Below are positions 1 through 5,321 of a stretch of DNA of 6,612 nt, one piece after another. The notes beneath the pieces are model-generated. The model was not told the DNA's origin, did no database searches, and worked only from the letters and a program-made list of their open reading frames with translations. The stretch's first letter is position 1; the number at the start of each line of letters is the position of its first letter. The position numbers were made by a program, and so were the translations under genes. Source of the stretch: SSC4 sp964642445. Lineage in GTDB: Bacteria > Chloroflexota > Anaerolineae > SSC4 > Amarolineaceae. The stretch is taken from NCBI GenBank assembly GCA_964642445.1, contig CAZXQZ010000235.1, positions 1-6,612 on the forward strand. The letters run 5' to 3'.

Positions 1-35
1 ATGGTGCGCGGGTGCACACTGTGAATCCGAATAAT

Positions 36-989
36 TTAGGCCGATCTCACCGGTGTCCCGCAGGCGCGGCAGAATCGGTCGCTGGTCTGCAGCGGTTGGC
101 CGCATTGAGTGCAGTAGCGCACCGCGTGGGTGGGCGTATTCTTGGGCGGCACTGTCACCGCAGGGTTGGCAGCGGGCGCCGGGCCTACGTGATTGGCTGT
201 GGGGACACGGTTCTGCGCAGCTCGACGGCGACGGGTCGTTGTCGGCCGGCGCTGCCGATTCCAGAACCACAGCCCCACGACCAGGGCTCCAACCAGAACA
301 GCCAGGCCGATCACGACCGGTGCCGGCAGGAGTGAGCTGCCCGCTGCCGGGACCGGTGCGGCTGTGTTGGCGCCTGTTTGAGCCGACAGTCCCGTTGATG
401 TTTTGTCGTAGACCAGCTCGACCCGGACGGGCTGACCGGCGCCGATGGCTCCCAGGTCACCCGCCCAATAGGCCAGCCCAAATTCTCCTGTGCCAGCGGG
501 GTTCAAAGGCGGTGTGACCGTCAGGTTACTCGCGCCCGCCGGTTCCTGGACGCGTACCCGCGCCGCGGCCGTGCTCCACTCGGCCGGCCAGGTGTAGGTA
601 AACTGTCGCCGATCGCCGTCCGTCACCAGCGCACCGTCGTAGTACTCGAGGTGAAAGTTGGGTTGCGTCAGCGTCATGGTGACCAGCGTGCTGCCGGCGA
701 CGAGGCCGGTGCTGTAGGTGGCGTTGACGAGCTCACCCTGCTCATCGCGTTGGGCCACGGCAAACAGATTGCTGGCCGGCGGCAGGCGCAGGGTCAGGTT
801 GGCCGGTAATGAGGTATCGACTGGCAGGTTGCCACTCAGGATGACCAGCATTTCTGGCCGGTCGTATTCAGGCCACAATTCGATCTGGGCGCTTTCCAGG
901 GTGACGGGTGGCTGTGCATGACTCATTGGCGCCAGGCAGAGGGTCAGCCAAAGCAATAGTCCATACCCGATCCGTGCCGTTGTTCCCAT
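36..989 (-). CDS. Membrane-anchored protein with extracytoplasmic domain and C-terminal zinc ribbon
   Basis: A 317-residue protein of unknown function. The start at 989 is chosen because AAAGGAA lies about 8 bases upstream and because it opens directly into a signal peptide: a hydrophobic core at residues 9-21 and a likely cleavage after SHA (25). Upstream in-frame ATGs at 1106 and 1037 would put a polar extension before the signal. Residues 26-220 form a beta-rich, Thr/Pro/Ala-rich extracytoplasmic domain. One transmembrane helix spans about 222-243, followed by an Arg-rich stop-transfer segment (RQRR, RRRR) and a Pro/Ala linker. The C-terminus has CTQC (293-296) and CRAC (307-310), a CXXC-N10-CXXC zinc ribbon predicted to lie in the cytoplasm. 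I recognise no catalytic motif. It is transcribed divergently from a multiheme cytochrome cluster and shares its promoter region, so a sensory, assembly or accessory role is possible but only inferred. The coding call is firm and the function is open. Confidence 0.87.
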   Translation of the reverse strand: MGTTARIGYGLLLWLTLCLAPMSHAQPPVTLESAQIELWPEYDRPEMLVILSGNLPVDTSLPANLTLRLPPASNLFAVAQRDEQGELVNATYSTGLVAGSTLVTMTLTQPNFHLEYYDGALVTDGDRRQFTYTWPAEWSTAAARVRVQEPAGASNLTVTPPLNPAGTGEFGLAYWAGDLGAIGAGQPVRVELVYDKTSTGLSAQTGANTAAPVPAAGSSLLPAPVVIGLAVLVGALVVGLWFWNRQRRPTTTRRRRAAQNRVPTANHVGPAPAANPAVTVPPKNTPTHAVRYCTQCGQPLQTSDRFCRACGTPVRSA

Positions 990-1077
990 TCGCCAGGTTC
1001 CTTTCGAACACTGCCGTTTCTCTGGTGGAATTTTCATCGAGTACAGGTGGCACCAGGAAAACCGGTTGAATGCACTA

Positions 1078-1106
1078 ATGATAGCTTTGTCACACCATTG
1101 TGCCAA
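1078..1106 (-). promoter_or_regulatory. Sigma70-like promoter for the zinc-ribbon gene
   Basis: Read on the minus strand, TTGGCA (1106-1101, 5 of 6 to TTGACA) is followed after exactly 17 bases by TATCAT (1083-1078, 5 of 6 to TATAAT). Initiation would fall near 1071, giving a leader of about 80 bases before the start at 989. Both boxes and the spacer are close to consensus, the best match in the intergenic region. No transcript evidence is available, so this remains a prediction. Confidence 0.55.
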
Positions 1107-1107
1107 A
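1086..1107. promoter_or_regulatory. Operator-like inverted repeat overlapping the divergent promoter
   Basis: The half-sites TTTGTCACA (1086-1094) and TGTGCCAAA (1099-1107) are inverted copies with one mismatch, separated by CCAT. The dyad covers the -35 box and most of the spacer of the minus-strand promoter, where a bound dimer would be expected to block RNA polymerase. It also lies about 65 bases upstream of the start predicted for the plus-strand promoter, a spacing suited to an activator. The outer TTG/CAA ends and inner CACA/TGTG are loosely reminiscent of CRP/FNR-family sites but do not match either consensus, so the regulator is unknown. Confidence 0.4.
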
Positions 1108-1126
1108 TATCGACGCTACCCGGTGC

Positions 1127-1155
1127 TTGCATTCTCGTGTGAATTGATGTATGCT
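1127..1155 (+). promoter_or_regulatory. Candidate promoter for the cytochrome cluster
   Basis: TTGCAT (1127-1132, 3 of 6 to TTGACA) is followed after 17 bases by TATGCT (1150-1155, 4 of 6 to TATAAT). Initiation near 1162 would leave a leader of about 130 bases. The match is mediocre, as expected for an activator-dependent promoter but also possible by chance. A second weak alternative is TTGCTT (1210-1215) with TGTTAT (1232-1237). Confidence 0.25.
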
Positions 1156-1279
1156 GTTACCAGGCTTCTGTCCAAAGAGCAAGGTTTTTACCTGACCGAG
1201 AAAGTGTGTTTGCTTCAACTCAGTCGCGTTTTGTTATCCCCTGTACGCCCCGCAGCAACCTGTCTGTCCACACCCTGGG

Positions 1280-1285
1280 AAGGAG
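1280..1285 (+). promoter_or_regulatory. Ribosome binding site fixing the octaheme cytochrome start
   Basis: AAGGAG lies 8 bases before the ATG at 1294. It decides the start: the open frame extends back to 1066, but only the 1294 start (or the adjacent ATG at 1297) places this site correctly and opens onto a lipoprotein signal peptide. Confidence 0.75.
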
Positions 1286-1293
1286 AGAACGGA

Positions 1294-2538
1294 ATGATGA
1301 CTCGCAAGCTCGTGTGGCTCATGCTCATTATGCTTCTCACTGGCCTGGCATTGGCGGCTTGCGCTGGCCAGGAAGGCCCACCTGGCCCGCCGGGTCCGCA
1401 AGGGATTCCTGGTCCACAGGGGCCCGCCGGCCCGCAAGGACCGCCTGGCGCGGCTGCGCAAACCGCGGCTGGCGCGGCAGGTGCTGACTATGTCGGCTCG
1501 CAGACGTGTGGTGGCTGCCATCCCGATGTCTACGCAACATTCAGTAAATCGGGCCACAGCTACAAGCTGAACAAGGTGGTTGATGGTCAGGCACCCACTT
1601 ACCCGTTTACGCAATTGCCGGATCCGCCGGAGGGTTATTCCTGGGACGATATTTCGTACGTGATAGGTGGCTATAACTGGAAGGTACGCTTCATGGACAG
1701 GGACGGCTACATCATCACCGATAAGCCGGGCGCAACCATTAGCGATACGACTTACCTCAATCAGTATAACTTCGCCAACCCTATCATAGGCAAGGACGCG
1801 GGCTGGGTGACATACAAGTCGGGCACGCCCAAGCTCAAGTACGACTGCGGGACCTGCCACACGACTGGATACCGCAAAGAAGGTAACCAGGATGGCCTCG
1901 AAGGCATCGTTGGCACCTGGGCGGCACCGGGCATTCAGTGTGAAGCCTGTCATGGCCCGGGCAGCTTGCATGTTGCCGATCCTTACGGCGTGGCGCCCAA
2001 AGTGGACCGCAGTGGCGAGGCCTGTGCCGAGTGTCACCGTCGTGGTGATTTGGAGCAGGTCGACGCCAAAAACGGTTTCATCGAGCATCACGAGCAGTAC
2101 GAGGAGCTCTACCAGAGCAAACACGTCACGCTGGACTGCATTGTCTGTCATAACCCCCACGAAGGGGTGGTGCAGCTGCGCGAGGCCGGCCTGCCAACCA
2201 CACGAACGACCTGCACAAACTGCCATTTCCAGGAAGCGCAGAATGCGAAGGTGCAGATCCATGCCGGGCTGGGCATCGCCTGTGAGACCTGTCACATGCC
2301 GCGACTCGTCAAGTCGGCCTGGGGCGATGCCGAGAAGTTCACGGGTGACATTCGTACCCATTTGATGGCGATCGATCCCAAGCAGGTTGGTCAGTTCAGC
2401 GAGGATGGCACCACCGCGCTGTCCCAAATCGGGCTGGACTATGCCTGCCGGAGCTGCCACACGCCCGGCACTGGTCTGGCAAAGACCGATGAGTTGTTGG
2501 TGGCAGCGGCCACCGGTTACCACGAGCGACAGGATTAA
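1294..2538 (+). CDS. Octaheme c-type cytochrome lipoprotein with collagen-like stalk
   Basis: A 414-residue exported electron-transfer protein. Residues 1-22 are a lipoprotein signal (MMTRK then a Leu-rich core) ending in the lipobox LAAC, so Cys23 is the predicted lipidated residue. Residues 25-54 are ten uninterrupted Gly-X-Y triplets, followed by an Ala/Gly linker to about 65. The cytochrome part has eight CXXCH heme sites at 72, 185, 216, 244, 282, 307, 330 and 385. Every cysteine except Cys23 belongs to one of these motifs, and there is no CXXCK or other unusual site. The segment around CGGCHPDVY and the GIQCEACHGPGS stretch resemble the cytochrome c554-like multiheme family. About 105 residues separate hemes 1 and 2, enough for an inserted domain. 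It is first in a plus-strand cluster with a nonaheme cytochrome and a cytochrome b, which suggests a surface electron carrier in a quinone-linked chain. The heme count and lipobox are seen directly, while partner and substrate are inferred. Confidence 0.93.
   Translation: MMTRKLVWLMLIMLLTGLALAACAGQEGPPGPPGPQGIPGPQGPAGPQGPPGAAAQTAAGAAGADYVGSQTCGGCHPDVYATFSKSGHSYKLNKVVDGQAPTYPFTQLPDPPEGYSWDDISYVIGGYNWKVRFMDRDGYIITDKPGATISDTTYLNQYNFANPIIGKDAGWVTYKSGTPKLKYDCGTCHTTGYRKEGNQDGLEGIVGTWAAPGIQCEACHGPGSLHVADPYGVAPKVDRSGEACAECHRRGDLEQVDAKNGFIEHHEQYEELYQSKHVTLDCIVCHNPHEGVVQLREAGLPTTRTTCTNCHFQEAQNAKVQIHAGLGIACETCHMPRLVKSAWGDAEKFTGDIRTHLMAIDPKQVGQFSEDGTTALSQIGLDYACRSCHTPGTGLAKTDELLVAAATGYHERQD
1366..1455 (+). 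repeat. Collagen-like Gly-X-Y repeat encoded in the octaheme cytochrome
   Basis: Thirty residues form ten consecutive triplets: GQE, GPP, GPP, GPQ, GIP, GPQ, GPA, GPQ, GPP, GAA. Proline fills most X positions. The repeat begins two residues after the lipidated cysteine, so it would act as a spacer between the membrane and the heme domain. Collagen-like triplets of this kind can form trimeric helices in other bacterial surface proteins; trimerisation here is inference. Confidence 0.9.
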
Positions 2539-2664
2539 ATGAGCCGCTTTCGCAGGTTCTCGGAAAGACTCCAGGTGAGTACCGACCCTCTATCACCGCC
2601 GTGACCGCTTTGGCTGCCGAAACCAACGGACGGCAGGATATCACGTGAGAGGAGAGTGACCTTT
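2539..2664. other. Spacer between the octaheme and nonaheme cytochrome genes
   Basis: A 126-base gap. It contains a modest inverted repeat, CTGCCG (2614-2619) with CGGCAG (2631-2636), and a purine-rich ribosome binding site, GAGAGGAGAG (2647-2656), before the ATG at 2665. I see no convincing promoter or terminator, so cotranscription of the flanking genes is likely. A GTG at 2656 is in frame with the downstream gene but overlaps the ribosome binding site and was not chosen as its start. Confidence 0.55.
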
Positions 2665-3936
2665 ATGAGCAAGGCAAGAGGTCGACCACTGCGCTGGTTG
2701 TGGATGGGCCTCGGTCTGGTGCTTGGTGTAGCCTGGTGGTTGACTGTCTCGCCGGCCCTGGCCCAGGAGGGATCAACAGAAACCCCAACCCCCGTGCCTC
2801 CTCCACCCAATGACTACTGCCTGGGCTGCCATGCCGACGCCAGGGTGGTTACACTGCCCAGCGGTGAACCGTATTACGTCGCCATCGATGCGGCGAAGTA
2901 TGCCGGGTCGGTGCACGGAAGCGGCGGTTACCTCTGCGTGCAGTGCCACACCAACATCTCCGAGTATCCGCACGCGCCACTCACGGCGCAGGACCGCCGG
3001 GACGTGAGCCTGCAAATGTACACGCTGTGCCAGACGTGTCACGCGGACAAATACGAGCTGACGCACGACAGCGCGCATGCAGCGGCCTTGGAGGCGGGCA
3101 ATAAAGAGGCAGCCGTCTGCACAGACTGCCACAACCCACACGAGCAGGGCCGATTGACCGATCCGGTAACGAATGAAACGCTGCCGGCAGCGCACATCGA
3201 GATTCCCGAGACCTGCGCCCGCTGCCACAGCGCCATCTACGAAGACTACAAGGAGACGGTTCACGGCGAGGCATTGGTCACGGGCAATCCCGACGTGCCG
3301 ACGTGTATCGACTGCCACGGCGTGCATCAGATCGAAGACCCGCGTACGGCCGAGTTCCGCTTGAAATCGCCGGAGTTGTGCGCTGGCTGCCATACGGACG
3401 CCACGATCATGGACAAGTACGGCATTTCGACGGACGTGCTCAATACCTACCTGGCCGACTTCCATGGCACAACGGTGACCTTGTTCGAGAAACAGTCGCC
3501 CGATCAAATCACCAACAAACCGGTGTGTACCGACTGCCATGGCGTGCACGACATCAAACACGCCGACGACCCCGAAAAGGGTCTGCACGTCAAGGAAAAT
3601 GTACTCCTGACCTGTCAGAAATGCCATCCCGACGCCACGACCAATTTCTCCGATGCCTGGCTGAGTCACTACATTCCTGATCGGGAACGGTATCCAATCG
3701 TCTACTATGTGAACGTGTTCTACAAGTTCTTCATCCCGCTGGTGCTCGGCGCGATGGCTATCTTTGTCGTGAGCGATGTCGGTCGGACCCTGCTGAAGCG
3801 GCGTCCGACGAAGAACGGCGGCGGATCGACGCCGGCTCTCGTTACAACTGCGCCGCCTGCCGAGCCTGACGATGCCACCGAGCCTGTCATCACCCCGCCC
3901 GCCGACAGTGACCCGCCGAGAGGAGACGCAGCATGA
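2665..3936 (+). CDS. Membrane-anchored nonaheme c-type cytochrome
   Basis: A 423-residue multiheme cytochrome that probably relays electrons outside the membrane. An N-terminal signal peptide (hydrophobic 11-28) is cleaved probably after ALA (33), followed by a short Thr/Pro linker. Nine CXXCH sites start at 52, 91, 122, 152, 184, 214, 239, 288 and 317, and all 18 cysteines are used in them. Thirteen further histidines, many in NPHE, GVH, TVHG or FHG contexts, are enough to supply distal ligands for bis-His hemes. The pattern resembles NapC/NrfB-like and doubled-CXXCH multiheme proteins. A transmembrane helix at about 352-371 (start VFYKFFIPLV) is followed by a basic stop-transfer (KRR, 378-380) and a Pro/Thr/Asp-rich cytoplasmic tail to 423. 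The TGA stop overlaps the ATG of the cytochrome b gene, which implies translational coupling and a shared complex. Start chosen at 2665 from the GAGAGGAGAG site upstream. Confidence 0.93.
   Translation: MSKARGRPLRWLWMGLGLVLGVAWWLTVSPALAQEGSTETPTPVPPPPNDYCLGCHADARVVTLPSGEPYYVAIDAAKYAGSVHGSGGYLCVQCHTNISEYPHAPLTAQDRRDVSLQMYTLCQTCHADKYELTHDSAHAAALEAGNKEAAVCTDCHNPHEQGRLTDPVTNETLPAAHIEIPETCARCHSAIYEDYKETVHGEALVTGNPDVPTCIDCHGVHQIEDPRTAEFRLKSPELCAGCHTDATIMDKYGISTDVLNTYLADFHGTTVTLFEKQSPDQITNKPVCTDCHGVHDIKHADDPEKGLHVKENVLLTCQKCHPDATTNFSDAWLSHYIPDRERYPIVYYVNVFYKFFIPLVLGAMAIFVVSDVGRTLLKRRPTKNGGGSTPALVTTAPPAEPDDATEPVITPPADSDPPRGDAA
3921..3925 (+). promoter_or_regulatory. Ribosome binding site of the cytochrome b gene
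   Basis: AGGAG lies inside the 3' end of the nonaheme cytochrome gene, 7 bases before the ATG at 3933. That ATG overlaps the upstream TGA as ATGA. This arrangement supports the chosen start and coupled translation of the two subunits. Confidence 0.7.
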
Positions 3937-5084
3937 CCACGCTGAAGAACGTCTATCTGCGTTTCACGGTCACCCAGCGTGCAGAACACGCCATTATGCT
4001 GATTTCGTTTGTCGTGCTGGCACTGACGGGGTTGCCGCAGAAGTACGTCGGTAATCCCGCGGCCGACGCCATGATCCAGCTCTTTGGCGGGATCGAAACC
4101 ACGCGTGTCATCCACCGCATGGCGGCTATCGTACTTATGCTCGAAGCGGTGTTTCACGTTGTGGCCCTGAGTTACCGGCTGTACGTCAAACGCGCCCATC
4201 CTTCCATGCTGCCAGGAATTCGCGATGCGACCGATGGCTGGCAGGCGCTGCTGTACAACCTGGGTATCTTCAAGGCCGCACCGCAGATGGGGCGCTATTC
4301 CTTCACCGAAAAGATCGAGTACTGGTCGTTGGTGTGGGGCACGGTGATCATGATTATTACGGGCTTCATGATCTGGAATCCCATCGCCACGGCGCGCTTT
4401 TTGCCCGGGCAGTACATCCCGGCGGCCAAGGCGGCCCACGGGGGGGAGGCGCTGCTTGCCGTGCTCGCGGTGATCGTCTGGCACATCTACCACGTGCACG
4501 TGCGCACGTTCAACCGCAGCATGTTCACCGGGGTGCTCACCGAAGACCAAATGGCACACGAGCACCCCCTCGAGCTGGCAGCCATCAAAGCTGGCACGAT
4601 TCGCCAGCCACCCGATGCAGCAACCATCCGCCGGCGTCGCTTGATTTTTCTGCCGGTGGCACTGCTTCTGTCGGGTGCGCTGCTCCTGGGCGTTTATGGG
4701 TTTACGACCTTCGAGCAGACCGCCATCACCACGCTTCCCCCGGCTGCTACGGTGGAGGCGTTCGTACCGCTGACACCAACTCCCATTCCCGCGACACCAA
4801 CGTCGGTGCCCGTTGTGGCGTCAGATTTGACCTGGGACGGTTACGTGGGGCCGCTGCTGGCGTCGCAATGCGTCGCCTGCCACGGGACATTAGGTGGCCT
4901 GTCACTGGCCAGCTACGCCGAAATGCAGAAAGGTTCCCAGTCTGGACCGGTGATCGAACCCGGTGACGCGGCCAACAGCCTGCTGGTGACGAAGATCGAG
5001 GGCGGGGCCCACCCGGGCCAGCTCAGTGACGAAGCGCTGGACAAGCTGAAAGAATGGATCGATGCCGGCGCGCCGGAACCGTAA
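3933..5084 (+). CDS. Cytochrome b (FdnI/HydC-like) fused to a monoheme cytochrome c domain
   Basis: A 383-residue membrane subunit expected to exchange electrons with the quinone pool. Four helices form the b-type cytochrome: about 19-36, 59-82, 131-149 and 169-190. His19, His61, His75, His169, His184 and His187 are candidate heme b ligands, and the layout resembles the gamma subunits of formate dehydrogenase and Ni/Fe hydrogenase. A fifth helix (about 237-256) leads through a Thr/Pro linker (281-293) to a C-terminal c-type domain with one heme site, CVACH (313-317). The PGDAANSLLVTKI stretch and the KLKEWIDAGAP ending are typical of PSCyt1-like cytochrome c domains. With five helices and a cytoplasmic N-terminus, the heme c domain falls on the outside, next to the two multiheme cytochromes. 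The fusion is intact with no frameshift. Quinone binding and the direction of electron flow are inferred from family resemblance only. Confidence 0.92.
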   Translation: MTTLKNVYLRFTVTQRAEHAIMLISFVVLALTGLPQKYVGNPAADAMIQLFGGIETTRVIHRMAAIVLMLEAVFHVVALSYRLYVKRAHPSMLPGIRDATDGWQALLYNLGIFKAAPQMGRYSFTEKIEYWSLVWGTVIMIITGFMIWNPIATARFLPGQYIPAAKAAHGGEALLAVLAVIVWHIYHVHVRTFNRSMFTGVLTEDQMAHEHPLELAAIKAGTIRQPPDAATIRRRRLIFLPVALLLSGALLLGVYGFTTFEQTAITTLPPAATVEAFVPLTPTPIPATPTSVPVVASDLTWDGYVGPLLASQCVACHGTLGGLSLASYAEMQKGSQSGPVIEPGDAANSLLVTKIEGGAHPGQLSDEALDKLKEWIDAGAPEP

Positions 5085-5162
5085 CCCTCGGCTGACGAAC
5101 GTGTGTCCATCGATCATACGCCGAATACGGGGCTGGTTCTACTGAACGGCGAGTTACCGCGA

Positions 5163-5193
5163 CAAGGCCAGGGTCTCGATAACCCTGGCCTTG
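5163..5193. terminator. Perfect 12-bp hairpin after the cytochrome operon
   Basis: CAAGGCCAGGGT (5163-5174) and ACCCTGGCCTTG (5182-5193) are perfect inverted copies around a 7-base loop. The hairpin lies 78 bases after the cytochrome b stop and between converging genes, so a transcription terminator is the simplest reading. Neither strand shows a T-tract after the stem, so it is not a standard intrinsic terminator; transcript-end protection or a factor-dependent stop is equally possible. Confidence 0.45.
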
Positions 5194-5214
5194 CCCTGTG
5201 GTTATCCTCCCCCA

Positions 5215-5238
5215 CACGACCAGTCAAGCGTGGTCGTG
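5215..5238. repeat. Short inverted repeat in the convergent intergenic region
   Basis: CACGACCA (5215-5222) and TGGTCGTG (5231-5238) are perfect inverted copies around an 8-base loop. It is the middle of three inverted repeats in this gap. It could be a secondary hairpin of a termination region or a protein-binding dyad; nothing in the sequence decides between these. Confidence 0.4.
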
Positions 5239-5269
5239 GCCGGCGCACGCCAGCAAGAGGTGATTGGGT

Positions 5270-5319
5270 CATCACGGTGGACCCAGAGCACCATGGACAG
5301 CTCTCGATCCACCGTGATG
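5270..5319. terminator. Extended hairpin immediately after the secreted-protein gene
   Basis: CATCACGGTGGA (5270-5281) pairs perfectly with TCCACCGTGATG (5308-5319), and inside it AGAGC (5285-5289) pairs with GCTCT (5300-5304), giving a 50-base two-segment stem. It begins two bases beyond the stop codon of the minus-strand gene, the position of a terminator or 3'-end structure for that gene. No T-tract follows on the minus strand. Competing pairings exist with 5260-5270, described under findings. Confidence 0.45.
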
Positions 5320-5321
5320 GA

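Larger units (their letters stand above)
990..1293. other. Divergent intergenic regulatory region
   Basis: This 304-base stretch separates the minus-strand zinc-ribbon gene from the plus-strand cytochrome cluster. It is visibly more AT-rich than the flanking genes. An open frame runs through it from 1066 in phase with the octaheme cytochrome, but the encoded extension is not signal-like and precedes an excellent ribosome binding site and signal peptide, so I treat it as non-coding. It holds a strong minus-strand promoter candidate, an inverted repeat on top of that promoter, and a weaker plus-strand promoter candidate, all listed separately. Confidence 0.8.

Noticed and set aside
4..17. Small inverted repeat GTGC/GCAC after the zinc-ribbon gene
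   Set aside because: A four-base stem near the window edge without a T-tract is not distinguishable from chance.
1066..1293. N-terminal extension of the octaheme cytochrome from an upstream ATG
   Set aside because: The extension would bury the lipoprotein signal peptide about 76 residues into the protein and would translate through a good AAGGAG site placed for the ATG at 1294.
1366..1455. Collagen-encoding repeat as a CRISPR or other nucleotide-level repeat array
   Set aside because: The periodicity is the 9-base Gly-X-Y codon repeat within a coding frame, with no spacers.
1234..2523. Long open frame antisense to the octaheme cytochrome
   Set aside because: It mirrors a gene with eight clear heme motifs, has no recognisable domain or suitable ribosome binding site, and long antisense frames are common in GC-rich genes.
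2539..2604. Possible 21-codon small ORF starting directly after the octaheme cytochrome stop
   Set aside because: It begins right after the TAA and could be read by reinitiation, but it has no ribosome binding site of its own, no helix or motif, and its length is expected by chance.
2614..2636. Hairpin between the octaheme and nonaheme genes as a terminator
   Set aside because: The stem is only 6 bp with an 11-base loop and no T-tract, too weak to claim a break in the operon.
2773..3669. Long open frame antisense to the nonaheme cytochrome
   Set aside because: Same reasoning: it lies fully opposite nine heme motifs and its protein is an Arg/Val/Gly-rich composition typical of a complement-frame artefact.
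3720..4565. Open frame antisense to the end of the nonaheme gene and the cytochrome b helices
   Set aside because: It spans two genes that overlap on the other strand, and its His/Arg/Gly-rich product has no recognisable domain.
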